From assembly GCA_946807835.1 (NCBI GenBank), contig OX327699.1, positions 6,565,001 through 6,629,000 of the forward strand: 64,000 bases of DNA. The letters are read 5' to 3'. This document shows positions 10,895 through 21,697 of this stretch, piece by piece (position 1 is the first letter of the stretch; every line of letters starts with the position of its first letter). Both the position numbers and the translations under genes were made by a program. The DNA comes from Ailanthus altissimus (Eukaryota > Streptophyta > Magnoliopsida > Sapindales > Simaroubaceae). Under the pieces are notes generated by a model that was not told where the DNA came from, did not search any database, and worked only from the letters and a program-made list of their open reading frames with translations.

Positions 10895-12312
10895 TAACTA
10901 GTTGCAATTAGATATCAAAATATATTGTTAGAAAACATTCATAAAAAAATTAATATATCAATGAATTTTATTATTAAAAAAAAGAAGAATGTAATTAATA
11001 AAACTACCACATCTCCCGACCCACTTGGTAGAAGCTAGGATGCCAATAGAAGGTAAAGAAAAGGGACTGAAGGTCAGGTCCCCCATTTCATAATAATGAA
11101 AATCCTTAAAGGAAAAGGATTTTGAAGTATTGGCTTCTGTTTCTTCTCCAATTTCCACACCTATCAAACATAAAAAAATGTGAGTGAAAATAGAATGAAA
11201 AAGAAGTTAAAAAATAAATATCAAATATGAGCCATTTTAGTACTGCTCCCTTCTATGCATGAGATGAAATGAGAACACGACAATAATTTTATAGGCATAT
11301 AAGATATGCATAAACAACTATACAAGCCATTTTGATACAGTAATTCAAGCACAATTTTATATTCAAGAAATGTTTATTCATCTACATCTGAAATTTATGT
11401 TGTAAATCAAAATTCAATTAAAAACATAAAAAATGTTGAGAATACAACTTACGAAAGGAATCTTAGAGGCTTTATCGTTCTACACAGCCAAAATTTCTAG
11501 TGATGCAAAAAACCTTAATCCTCCAAGTAGCCAACCCAGTGCCTCGTACTACCATCCAAATTTCCAAATATGAATTAGCATAATAAAACAATCCATTTTC
11601 AGAAAATAAATAAATTAGATTTTATAAGAATGTAATCTGCACCTTACCGATGGTATCGGCGATGCGATCAATGCAGGGTTTTGGATAGGCAGTCCCGTTG
11701 TCCCAAACAAAAAAAAAATGCTAAGTAACAAAAATTGATACCTCAGATCTGAGAGAGGACGAGAAAGAGAGAGATTGAAACTAAATCGTTGATGTGAGAG
11801 AGGATGGGAATTGATTTGTTGTTAAACGAAGAGATGAAGATTGATTTGCTTGCCCTGTTATTTTTAGTTTGGGAATAAAGAGAATGAAAAGAATTTGTTA
11901 ATTTCTGGGAGCGAAAAAAAAAACTATGTTTTGTTAATTTCTTTTCAACGAAACGACGTAATTTCTTTTAAGCCTTTTGCGAAGGCTTGAATAGCCGTTG
12001 CAAATAGGGTCGCAAAAATCCCATTTTTTTGTTGTGCTAGTAAAGGTGCTCTAACTATTTTTAACAAGTTTTGATGAATTTTGCTAACCAATTAGTAGCG
12101 AGAATGGTGAAAAAGGAACAACTAGCTAATTCTGAGTCAATAGTGGTCTCAATTTCTTGGTTTGAGATAATGATTGGTGATGGATGATAACTAATAGCGG
12201 ATGAGCAGCAGCAGCTATTTAGATGCTAGAAAAAGGGGGAAAAAAAACAAAGACAAAAAAAGAGAGACCAAAAAATTCACCTAAGCTCTAAAATTAACTT
12301 GATACTAATTTG

Positions 12313-12324
12313 ACTCTAATACCA
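12313..12324 (-). promoter_or_regulatory. TRIM-B primer binding site
   Basis: The reverse complement is TGGTATTAGAGT, an initiator tRNA-Met type site directly next to the LTR at 12325. Confidence 0.8.
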
Positions 12325-12518
12325 TGTTAAAACAACTAAAGTCTTCTTATGTTTTTATTCTGAATAATAAATACAAAGATAGTCTTTATATGGGCATTAA
12401 ATCCCTATATTGTTTGGAAAATAAATAGTACATAAAACTCGACTATAACACAAAAGTTAACATGGAAAAATCCTAAATTAACACTCACTAAATGAGAAAT
12501 ATAGTACTAACTCTAATA
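12325..12518 (-). repeat. TRIM-B LTR (5' in element orientation)
   Basis: 194 bp, beginning TGTTAAAACAACTAAAG on the plus strand and ending CTCTAATA. It is followed by the duplication ATAGG. Confidence 0.8.
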
Positions 12519-12523
12519 ATAGG

Positions 12524-13640
12524 AAATACTAAATTACTATCAATATAGTTGTTAATTTTTTTAAAACATAAATAATGAATTTTTACTTTGAAATAATTTA
12601 AAATATTATGTCTGAAGTTCTTGGGTTTTGGAACCTTACAAATTTACTTTCTTGTCCTCAATCTCTCCTCAAATTGGCAAAAATAACATTGTCCTCGTGC
12701 TAAAAAAAAAACACTCTCATGCTCAAGTTATTATTTTATAAAAAAAAAAAAGAATACTAGTGTGTGAGGATTGTCTCTAAGGTAAGTAAGAGGGTGTTTG
12801 GATGCTTTAGGATGCTTTTAGATTATACTGATTAGAATTAAATAAGATTGAATGAACAATAAACCAAAAAATATATGATTATATAATGATGGAACCAAAT
12901 ATGAAATAGGATTTATGTGCATGTTAAACTATGCTTTATGCAATGCACCCAGAGAAAGTGAAGACATATTATGAATTATAATTATATTTGAATTGATAAA
13001 TAATAATCACATAACAAGTTGAAATCATATTCAAATCTTATTCTTCGTTCTTAAGTATTTCCTATCCTGCATAGGAAATACTTGTAGGTTATTGGGTTAA
13101 GTCTTACTTGTCCATGGATAGAAAGATCTGGATCCTAGGCTTTCTAACGTTATTGGGCTACGACTGAGAATGTGTTAGGACCAACTCTAGACCAGCATTC
13201 TAAAAAAGGCCGACTCTTATTTTTAGGTGGTGTGGACTGGTTAGGTCATATTAATAATAAGCCTAATAAATGCCCCCCCTCTTCCCCCTCCCTATAAATG
13301 AATGAGTGTGTCCTTTACATAGTAAGCATGTAAAACACACTTCTTCACTAACCAACCAATGAGTGCCATATGTCTTAAAAAAATTATGCTTATTTTCAAG
13401 TAACCTCTGTTTTGAATTGGGATACGTCTAATTACAATAAATTTTTCACTGTTGGACATGTAGCTTTCAACAAGAGACAATTTATTTATTTTTAAATATA
13501 AAACATATATTCACCCTATTTTTCCCTTTCATTCTTTATTTTGAAAGTTCTTGCTTTAACTCTTCTATGAATCTATCCTTATTTCATTTATAAATTTCCA
13601 ATCTTTTGAAGAAGTCTTTTCTTAATGCACCTTTAAAAAA
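12524..13640. other. unassigned AT-rich DNA with one short hairpin
   Basis: No coding frame recognised. A GGGTGTTTGGATGC phrase at 12791 resembles the end of some MITEs, but no partner end was found. The perfect hairpin at 13053-13083 is listed separately. Confidence 0.45.
13053..13083. repeat. perfect 13-bp inverted repeat
   Basis: AAGTATTTCCTAT and ATAGGAAATACTT are separated by CCTGC. No T run follows, so it does not look like a terminator; function unknown. Confidence 0.9.
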
Positions 13641-14147
13641 AATGGTTACAAGAGTGAATACTTTTTTAGTTGATGAGTTTAAAACTACTTATTATATGCC
13701 CAAATAAGGTGAAACGTTAGGGTCTTCTTGTAATGATCCTTATAGAGAGCCAAAAACTATAAAACTGGGGAACTACATCTATTTAAGGAGCATCTCAAGT
13801 GCTTTATGTTCCTAATCCCCCCTATCATCTTAGAATTCTTACACGTAATGGGTTTGTCCCCACTCAAAGGTGACCTAAATGTGTTTTATTTACTTCAGGA
13901 TGTAACTATTTTAAACCACATGATGAACCCTTTGTATTTCCTAGCTCTTTATGATGTCTTCCTTACAAATAACCTTATTTGCTCCAAAGTAAGTTATTTT
14001 GGCTGCCCAAAAGAGCAAGGAAATTTTTTTGAGGGTTTTAAAGAAAAGATGATTGACTTAGAAGAGAGTGTTATGGTTCTCAGTGGTGATTGGAAGCAAC
14101 CATGGCTCCCCTATGAGGTGAAGACTTCTTTTGGAGTTTATGATTGA
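13641..14147 (+). pseudogene. plant transposon-type protein fragment (tentative)
   Basis: From 13641 the frame reads MVTRVNTFLVDEFKTTYYMP to a stop. The next frame, about 13790-14147, stays open for about 115 codons: IPPIILEFLHVMGLSPLKGD, LNVFYLLQDVTILNHMMNPL, then KEQGNFFEGFKEKMIDLEES and SGDWKQPWLPYE. The pattern of a hydrophobic P-x-I-L-x-F-L-x-x-x-G-L-S-P-x-x-L segment and a later W-rich segment resembles the N-terminal region of plant putative gypsy-type transposon proteins (Transposase_28 type). One frameshift and one stop make it a relic. Recognition is by pattern only. Confidence 0.4.
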
Positions 14148-14743
14148 AGACTACCATTACTTTCCCTTCCATCTTGATAGGGAAAGATTCCTTCAGAAGT
14201 ACTTTTGAAAAAAGCCAATCAATCACATATTTATACATCGGAGATGCTGCGATAGCATGTAGGGCTTCAAAGAGTCTGCCATTTTTCATGCTTTCTAATA
14301 GTGAATGAGAGAATGTGGACCCTAAACCCTCCTAACTTAACTATTAGGGCGGGAAACTCCTTCCTTAGATTCAGTGGGTTTTCATTGTTATGTCTTATAC
14401 TTAATAGAGTGACTTAACATATAAGGCATGAAATGCACCCATACCCTATCTACAATATTACAGACAAATATTTAGCCAAGAAATGGGCCACAATATAAGA
14501 ACAATTACTACATGTATATATCTAGTTGTTTGAAAACTATTACTATGTGTATATCATGAAATTGTATTCCCATGTATATAAATCAATTATAATATTTAAC
14601 TAATTATACTATTTCTTAAGTTCAATTTTCTAGTAGAATATTTTTATATTTAATTTTACAGAAGATATGCTATAATAAATTTTTAAAGCATTTTTAAGAA
14701 TAATTAATTTTACCATTTATTTTTAAATTAAAAATGACACTTA
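14148..14743. other. unassigned DNA
   Basis: No feature recognised. A minus-strand frame at 14080-14289 is the shadow of the preceding relic. Confidence 0.4.
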
Positions 14744-15816
14744 AGGGTGGGCACAATTCTTGTACCCAAACCGACCCGATCAACCCATCATAACATTTTT
14801 TGAGTCAATACAAGTTTGGAAATTAGATTCAGAACTGATTGGGACATATTTTAAGTGTCCTAATCGGATTAGATCGGGTGCGGAAAATTTCAGGACCGAT
14901 TTAGGAATTTCCCAAAGCAAAAAATAAAAAATATTGAGACTTTGTTTTTTTTTTTTTTAAAAAAAAAAAGAGAAATGCAAAACGTAAGATTATAAATTTT
15001 GGAATTTTAATTATAAAATTCAGTGGATTTGAAATTAAAATTATAAAATTCAATGGATTTGGAGTTAGAATAATAAAATTTAATGCAATTGGAATTATAA
15101 AATTTAATGAATTTGGAATTATAATTAGAATTATAAAATCTAATGGAATTGGAATTGGAATAAAACTTTTATAGAATTAGATTTAGAATTATAAAATTTA
15201 ATAGATTTGAAATAGAAATTATTAATTTTAGTATTTTAGTTATAAATTTAATCATTTATCATTTTAATATCTTGTCACAATGCGTTAATTGAAGAGTCTA
15301 TACTATTATAAATTTATAATACTAAAAACTAAAATTTAATTTAATTAAAGTAATTCATTAAATTTAATTCAATTTTAATTTGAGGGAGAATAGAGAAATT
15401 AGAAAGAGGTTTCAATTATTTAATTAACTCAATAAAAGAAATCCATATATATTTTTCAAAATAAAACTCTATTAAATATTTCAAAAAATACCTTAAAAAT
15501 AAAATAAACTCAAGCACCAAAAAAAAAAAGATCAAGCCCAATTAAAACTCAAATATATTAAAAATGAAAAAACACAATTAAAACCTAAAGCCTAAAACAC
15601 AAACATACAAAAAGAATTTTAAAAAGCTCATAAAAAACCTAGTTGTTGACTTCTAAACTAGTCTAATAGAGAGAGAGAAACCCGATCCAAAATGTCTAAA
15701 AACAATTTTGAAATTAATTTCCAACTTGTCCTGACCTGAAATAGCCCGACCTAAAAGTTGTCTCAATCAGGGCTCGAGTAGAGTCGGGTTGTTCCATACC
15801 CGAACACGTCCACCCG
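14744..15816. mobile_element. MITE-like element, about 1.07 kb (hAT type?)
   Basis: The left end, AGGGTGGGCACAATTCTTGT, and the right end, reverse complemented, CGGGTGGACGTGTTCGGGTA, are related imperfect inverted repeats. Both lead into ACCCGACCC-type motifs of opposite orientation (14768-14780 and about 15783-15800). Candidate 8-bp flanks GACACTTA and TGATCTTA agree at only five positions. No coding frame. The ends resemble those of the element at 4524 (GGGGTGGGCA). Confidence 0.55.
14995..15225. repeat. tandem 35-45 bp AT-rich repeat
   Basis: About six diverged units of the type GAATTATAAAATTTAATGGA followed by TTTGGAATT, within the MITE-like element. Confidence 0.75.
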
Positions 15817-15824
15817 TGATCTTA

Positions 15825-15859
15825 TTATTATTATTGTTGTTGTTGTTATTATTATTTTT
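15825..15859. repeat. (ATT)n(GTT)n microsatellite at the copia A insertion site
   Basis: TTA/TTG triplets run up to the first base of the copia A LTR. Related ATT/GTT triplets resume right after the other LTR (20842-20862). Confidence 0.85.
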
Positions 15860-16045
15860 TGTGAAAAGATGACTAAATCATGTTGGAAATGATTTCGAAT
15901 CGAATAAATGTGAAGAGGAAGCGAAGTAAAAGTGTGAAGACTTGAAATATGAAGGCATTTGAATCAAGTGAACGTTGCATTATCCAAAAGGGAACACTGC
16001 AGTGCAAATTTCACTAAGTTGCATAGGTGAGTTGTCTAAGAAAAA

Positions 16046-16148
16046 GTCCCTGCATTCTAAGACAACGCCCTAGCATTCGGACCAATGGCTCTATGTTTCG
16101 AAGTCAAAGCCCTTGCGTTCTCAACACCCCAACATTTGGAAATTAAAA
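16046..16148 (+). repeat. five 20-21 bp direct repeats in copia A U3
   Basis: Units begin at 16046, 16067, 16088, 16109 and 16129, each a variant of GCCCTNGCATTCTNA. The same array is in the 3' LTR (about 20380-20491). They lie about 110-215 bp upstream of the TATA box. Tandem U3 boxes act as enhancers in tobacco Tnt1/Tto1; the same role here is an inference. Confidence 0.8.
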
Positions 16149-16260
16149 GCCAAAGCTTTTAATGCAACCTATTCTAAAAATAAGAAGACTCTTAAGTTGG
16201 CTAAAAATACCTTATTTGATTCCAACTTATATTAGGGTTAATTTAGAATGTAGTAGGCTA

Positions 16261-16266
16261 TATAAA
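16261..16266 (+). promoter_or_regulatory. probable TATA box of copia A
   Basis: CTATATAAATGG in the 5' LTR. The 3' LTR has GTATAAAGG at the equivalent place (20592-20597). Confidence 0.5.
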
Positions 16267-16583
16267 TGGCTTTATTTTAGCTTGAATAGGTAATCACAAC
16301 TTAGATCACCACGTAAGAACAATTGAGAGTGTAATTGTTATAATCCCTTCTAGAGAGAGAAAGAGTTCTTTGTGAGTTATTTATGAGCTTTCATTTATTT
16401 AATCAAAGAAGTGAGATCTTGATTCATCATGGACGTAGGCAATTGTTAAACTATGTAAATCGTTGAGTGCTTTTTTTGCCATACTTTCTTTATTCTATTT
16501 TATTTTCTTGATTATTACAAAATCATACTTGCACATGGAGCGTTTCTATCAACAAATTAGTATTAGAGCTTGGTTTACCAATC

Positions 16584-17330
16584 ATGGTTGCACTTAAGTA
16601 TAAAGTAGAGAAATTCAACAACGAGAATGACTTTAATTTGTAAAAGGTTAAAATGATAGCATTACTAGTAAGCTAAGGATTAGGCTTGGCCCTAGAGGAG
16701 ACTACAAGTCTGTCTAGCAAAAAGAAGAAGCTAGAGTCATCTAAATCCGAAGCACAGAGAAAAGACATTCAAGATAAGGCTCAATATGCAATCGTTCTGT
16801 CATTGAATGATAAGGTTTTGAAAGAAATTGTTGGAGAGAAGATAGTTATTAGTCTTTAGAAGAAGTTAAATGATCTTTATATGATGAAGTATCTAGCAAA
16901 TCATCTATATATAAAGAAAAAACTTTATCAGTTGTCTATGTCAGAAGGGACATTGATTAAAGACCATTTAGATGCATTTAATAAGATCATCATTGATCTA
17001 GAAGCAATCAATGTAAAGAATAAGGATGGAGACAAGACCACATCCTATTGAGTTCTTTTCTCTAGAGTTATGAACACTTTGTTGATATGTTACTCTATGA
17101 CAAAGAGAGTTTAACTATGAAGGATGAGAAATTTTCGTTAAACTTTAAGCAATTAGAAAAGAAAATAGAGGTAAATGCAAAAGGACTAATTATAAAAGGA
17201 ATTATTGAGCAAAGAGAAATAATGTTAAAGAAAGGCTCAAGATTAAATTTGAAGGGAAAACCAAAGAAGTGTTATTACTACAAGAAAAATGAGCACCTTA
17301 TAAAAGATTATCCTTAGAAGAAAGCTAAGG
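16584..17330 (+). pseudogene. copia A gag
   Basis: Gag forms the virus-like particle. The start is taken at 16584 (MVALKYKVEKFNNENDFNL), 14 bases past the primer site; the next codon is a stop where the family has Trp. It continues through LYMMKYLANHLYIKKKLYQL and [20 protein letters not shown] (UBN2-type gag). After a frameshift near 17050 an open stretch from 17087 codes for KDEKFSLNFKQLEKKIEVNA and ends in the zinc knuckle CYYYKKNEHLIKDYP. The second and last Cys of the CCHC motif have both become Tyr (TGT to TAT). Confidence 0.85.
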
Positions 17331-17419
17331 ACAACTAGAAGAAAACAGATACTACGATAACTTATGAAGATAGTTATAATAGTGCTGAGACCCTTATCAC
17401 TTCTTATGGTAAGAGTTCT

Positions 17420-17815
17420 AGTAAGTGAATTTTAGATTCTGATTATACATTTCACAAGTGCCCAAATAAGTCTATATTTACTAAGTTTTAGTCCATTAAT
17501 AATGGTAAGGTATTGATAAGGAATGACATAGTTTGTCAAGTGTTAGGAATTGGTAGTGTTAGACTTAAGCTCTATGATAGAAAAGTAAAAGAGTTACAAA
17601 AAGTTAGGTATATTTCTGACTTCAAGAGGAACTTGATTTCTCTTGATATATTAGACCATAATAAGCGTTCCATCGAAGCTAAAAATGATATTCTTAATGT
17701 ATTAAAGGGTTTCATAGTTGTGAAGAAAGTTGATAGATATGATAGTGTGTATGTGCTTAGAGGAGAGGTAGTGAGTAGTTTTGCATCATTCTCTATTGAT
17801 GATGAGAATATGTAA
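17420..17815 (+). pseudogene. copia A protease region
   Basis: The aspartic protease motif reads ILDSDYTFHKCP (17429-17464), where the active D-S-G has become D-S-D. The following frame from 17513 keeps DIVCQVLGIGSVRLKLYDRK and ISDFKRNLISLDILD, the usual C-terminal protease/pre-integrase stretch. A stop lies between the motif and this frame. Confidence 0.85.
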
Positions 17816-17817
17816 AC

Positions 17818-18720
17818 TAAGTTATGGCATCTAAGGTTAGCTGACCTAGGTGAAAGAAATCTAAAGGAATTATATAATCAAAAGGTACTTAGTGAAGATA
17901 AGTTCCAACTATTAGAGTTTTGTGAGTGTTATGTGCGTCGGAAATCATATAGGATAAGGTTTAATATTAGAGAGCACAAAACAAAATGGGACTCTTAATT
18001 ATATACATTTGAATCTTTTGGGGTTAGCATAAACAGTTACACATTGTGGGGCAAGGTACTATCTCACATTCATTAATGATTATTTTAAGAAGTTATGGGT
18101 ATATATATTGAATAACAATGAGCAAGTATTTGAGATATTCAAAACACGGAAGGCTCTTGTTAAGAATTAAAATGGCAAGAAGATAAAGAGACTATGGACA
18201 TACAATTATCTCGAATATTGCAACAAGAAGTTTAATGGATTTTGTGCCAAGTATGAGATCGTAAGGCATAAAACTGTGAGATCAATACCACAACAGAATG
18301 GTCTGGCGAAAAGGATGAATAGGACCTTGCTTGAGAGAATTAGATCTATGTTGACCCATGTCATGATGTCTAAGGAATTTTAGAGTGAGGATATAATGAT
18401 AATAGCATACTTGATCAATAGAAGTCATTCCTCAGCGATAGACTTCAAGATATCAGAAGAAAAGTGGTCTGGTAGCCCTTTTAGAGTGAGGCTATAATGA
18501 TAATAGCATACTTGATCAATATAAGTCATTCCTCAGCGATAGACTTCAAGATATCAGAAGAAAAGTGGTCTGGTAGCCCTCTTAAGTATAACTACCTTAT
18601 GATTTTTGGTTTCCCAACCTTTAATACATATGAAGCAAGACAAGTTGGAACCTAGATCCTTGAAGGGGATATTCACAGGGTATCCTAAAGGTGTGAAAGG
18701 ATACAAGGTATAGTGTAATA
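17818..18720 (+). pseudogene. copia A integrase
   Basis: The HHCC zinc finger starts LWHLRLADLGERNLKEL, so the second His is gone. In the core, LTFINDYFKKLWVY is recognisable. The catalytic Asp block reads TYNYLEYCNKKF (family TDN-x-x-EF) and the catalytic Glu block PQQNGLAKRMNRTL, with Lys for Glu. A 101-bp tandem duplication (18378-18579) follows and shifts the frame. The product cannot have been active. Confidence 0.85.
18378..18579 (+). repeat. 101-bp tandem duplication in copia A integrase
   Basis: 18378-18478 is repeated at 18479-18579 with two differences (GAGGATA to GAGGCTA; AATAGAAG to AATATAAG). It was acquired after insertion and shifts the reading frame. Confidence 0.95.
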
Positions 18721-19079
18721 GTTAAAGCTACCTAGAAGTATCATAAGTAGAGATATGATATTTGATAAGATGGCAATGTTGAAAGTCAACCAAGAAGAAG
18801 TGAAGGAAAGATTATGCCAAAGGAAGTTTCAGCACTAGAAATAATTGAAGTGAAATTTAAAAGTGTCTCTGAGATGCCCCTAAATCAATACTTCAGTAAA
18901 TCAACACTTAAAGATAAACAAAAGACACCGATTGGTTTATCAAAATCTACCCAAAAGACAAACTAGAACTTTTGAGATGAAACTTGAAAAGTACCAACTA
19001 GTCACAGATAGGTTAAGAAGAATGACAAATCCACCAATAAGGTATACATAAGTAGACCTAATTGCTCATGCTTTTAATT

Positions 19080-20125
19080 CTACATTCAAAATTGAGTTTG
19101 ATGAGCCTAAAATATATAGAAAAGCTATGAAGAGTAAGAATAGTGATAAATGGTAGCTAGTATGGAGGAAGAGATTAATTCTCTCCTACAAAAAAATAAT
19201 TGGGATTTGGTGGAGAAACCTCAAAGTAAAAAATTAGTTCGGTGTAAGTGGGTGTACTAGATTAAGTAAGGGATACCAGGAATAGACCCTATGTGATTTA
19301 AAGCTAAGCTACTTACTCAATGTAAGGGTATTGACTTTTATTAGATATTCTCACTGGTAGTCAAGTATACATCGATAAAGATAAACCATGTGTGTGAACC
19401 TTAATTTACATATAGAGAAAATTGATGTAAAAATAGCTTTTCTGCATGGAGAGTTAGATGAGAAAATATATATGTTATAGCCACAAGGGTATGAAGAACT
19501 TGAAAAAAATAAACTGTAGATGAATAAAGTGCCTTATGTTATGGGAGCATTATGTATGCTCGGGTTTTAACATGACCAGACATAGCTCAAGCTGTGAGTA
19601 TTATAAGTAGGTAGATGGCAAAATGAATTTTAAGATATCTCAAGGGAATGTTGGAGCAAGGCTTGTTCTATAAAAATGCTAAAAGAGAGGATGAAATAAT
19701 AAGAGGATACGTTGACTCAGATTATATGGGTGACCTTGATAAGAAGAGGCCATTAACTAAGGGTGTAATGTGTGTTAGAGATCAGTTCCACAATATGTAA
19801 TGGCACTATCAATCACAAAAATAGAGCATATAGTTGTGGGTGAATCTATTAAGGAGGTCGTGTGGTTAAAACGAATATGTATAAAAATAATTGTTATTGA
19901 AGACATTGGCATAGTGTATATTATGATAGAAAAAGTGCTATACACCTAAACAAGTATCAAGTATTTCATGAAAGGTTAAAACACATTAATGTGTAAGTTT
20001 ATTTCATTAGAGAGATAGTATAAAGTGACAAGATTAGTCTAACAAGGATTCAATCGTCTTAAAATTTTGTTGATATGTTGACTAAGCCACTTCCTTTGGT
20101 TAAGTTCATTCTATGCAAAGACTTA
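19080..20125 (+). pseudogene. copia A reverse transcriptase and RNase H remnants
   Basis: RT pieces include MKSKNSDKW (about 19127), IEKIDVKIAFLHGELDEKIY (about 19416-19475) and PQGYEELEKNKL. The next recognisable segment, MNKVPYVMGALCMLG at about 19519, belongs to the RNase H boundary. The RT section holding the catalytic YVDD is therefore deleted. RNase H traces follow (RYLKGMLEQGLFYKNAKRED, YVDSDYMGDLDKKRPLTKG, FVDMLTKPLPLVKF), with many stops and shifts. Confidence 0.8.
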
Positions 20126-20217
20126 ATCTGAGTCACCTCTATATGAGAAAGAAAGGTGACATGGAGATGAAAGATTTTGAAAGCTTCTTGGATGACTTTT
20201 AATTAAGGAGGGGATTT

Positions 20218-20841
20218 TATGAGAAGATGATTAAAAATTATATTAGAAATGATTTAGAATTAAGCCAATGTAAAGTGGGAGTGTGAAGACATTTGAATTA
20301 AGTGAATGTCGAGACGTCCAAGAGGGAACATTACTGCGCAGACTTTAGTAAGTGTAATAGGTGAGTTGTCAGAGAGAAAGCCCCTGCAATCTGAGACAAT
20401 GCCCTAGTGTTCTAACTAATGCCCCTACATTCCGAAGCTAAAGCCCATGCATTCTCAATGCCTCAATGTTCGAAAATGAATGCCCTAACGTTAATGCAAT
20501 CTGTTCCAAAAATAAGAAGACTCTTAAGTTGGCTAAAATACCTATTTGATTCTAACTCGTACTAAGGTTAACTTAGGACGTATGTAGGCTGTATAAAGGA
20601 TCTTATTTTTGCTTGAATAGGTAATCACAATATAGATCACCACATAAAAACAATTAAGAGAGCCATTGTTATAATTCTTTCTAGAGAGAAAAAGAGTTCT
20701 TTATGAGTTCTTTGTAGAGACTACTGTGAATATAGACAATTATAGAACCACATAAATCACTGAATGCTTTCTTTTGTCCTACTTGTTTTATTTTTATTTA
20801 TTATTGCAATATCATATTTGTCCATGGAGAGGTTTTTGTCA
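20218..20841 (+). repeat. copia A 3' LTR
   Basis: Starts TATGAGAAGATGATT (TG to TA change) directly after the polypurine tract at 20205-20217 and ends GTTTTTGTCA. Confidence 0.8.
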
Positions 20842-21690
20842 ATATTATTGTTATTATTATTGAGCTCGACTTTTTACTGAATCAAGATTGTGGGAGTGTA
20901 TCGACTATTGAAACTCCACCGTGGTACCATGGTATAAAATATAACATTAAAATGAATGCGTGTAAAAATATAATATTTCAATTTCATAAATACGTTACAT
21001 GTTGAACCATTTAATATAATTACAACTATCCAATACGTTTTCATCGACATAATCCTAACTCCCTTAGACGTTTTTAACAATTTTTTTTAAAAAAATTTAT
21101 CTTTAACTCTCATTCTTAGTTCTCTTATTTATTTTCTTTTTGACTTTTGCTTCTCTTTTCTTTATTTTTTCCTACTGTTTTTACTCCGACACACTCAATT
21201 TTGTATAAAATAATGAAGCTCTGGCGACTGACACTAGCACTTTACTTGCTTTTATAACAAATCAATCATATAAATAACCAACAAAGAGAAAGTCATAGAG
21301 TTAAGAATCATCGCTTGGATGTTTTGGTAACTAAAATAATTATTTATCTTTCATAAATTCTGAATAGAGTTAAATAAAGTGGAATGTTGACCGATCTGTT
21401 TGGTTTTTGCTTAACATTTAAAAATAAATATTAAATTATTTATAATTATTCTCATTTTTATATTAAGTTAATAAATTAAAATTTATTTTTTTAGTCAAAA
21501 TAAACTTAAAATATGCAAAAAAAAATTAAAATGAAAATTGGTCACATGTGTTACAACTGATTAAAGCCCGACTCTTAAATGAGTCGAATTTGAGAAAGAA
21601 GTCTTGATAATTTGTTTTTAAAAAAAATACCATGCAAAAAACTAACTAATTATTACAAAGAAAAACCAAGAATTATTCCAAATATCACAA
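20842..21690. other. unassigned AT-rich DNA between copias A and B
   Basis: Begins with the ATT/GTT microsatellite remainder; otherwise no recognised feature. Confidence 0.45.
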
Positions 21691-21697
21691 GAAATTG

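Larger units (their letters stand above)
8701..12036 (-). mobile_element. CACTA (En/Spm) DNA transposon
   Basis: The left end is CACTACAGTATAAAAGGC and the right end, reverse complemented, is CACAACAAAAAAATGGG. The 3-bp duplication CTA is perfect (8698-8700 and 12037-12039). Both subterminal regions hold palindromic GCGACGGC and GCCGTCGC repeats in alternating orientation, the usual transposase-binding arrangement. It carries one transposase-type gene (Ptta/En/Spm family, minus strand). The TNP2-type catalytic transposase is not seen, so the 3.3-kb element is probably non-autonomous. It is inserted in TRIM-B. Confidence 0.9.
8155..12518 (-). mobile_element. TRIM-B, short LTR retrotransposon split by a CACTA element
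   Basis: LTRs at 8155-8359 and 12325-12518, with a perfect 5-bp duplication ATAGG at 8150-8154 and 12519-12523. On the minus strand the right LTR is followed by a TGGTATTAGAGT primer site (12324-12313), and GAAGGAGAG at 8368-8360 serves as polypurine tract before the left LTR. Removing the CACTA insertion leaves an internal region of only about 0.63 kb with no polyprotein. Both LTRs end in TA where CA is usual. Family differs from TRIM-1. Confidence 0.85.
15860..16551 (+). repeat. copia A 5' LTR
   Basis: Starts TGTGAAAAGATGACTAAATC and ends GTTTCTATCA. It aligns with 20218-20841 throughout, including upstream of a second TGTGAAGAC motif (15933) that could be mistaken for the start. Confidence 0.8.
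15860..20841 (+). mobile_element. copia A, nearly full-length Ty1/copia retrotransposon (dead)
   Basis: LTRs at 15860-16551 and 20218-20841 flank a decayed gag-protease-integrase-RT-RNase H polyprotein in copia order. A primer site (16558-16569, TAGTATTAGAGC, one G-to-A change) follows the first LTR and a polypurine tract (20205-20217, AAGGAGGGGATTT) abuts the second. It interrupts an ATT/GTT microsatellite, so the target duplication cannot be defined. Total length is about 5.0 kb; part of RT has been lost. A related element begins at about 63330 (copia F). Confidence 0.9.

Noticed and set aside
10958..11167. 69-codon minus-strand frame upstream of the CACTA transposase
   Set aside because: Could be a 5' exon, but no splice pattern or family motif supports it.
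12791..12830. GGGTGTTTGGATGC as a MITE end
   Set aside because: No inverted partner or target duplication found downstream.
15933..15941. TGTGAAGAC as the start of the copia A LTR
   Set aside because: LTR similarity continues about 70 bp further left, and the polypurine tract abuts the more distal start (20218).
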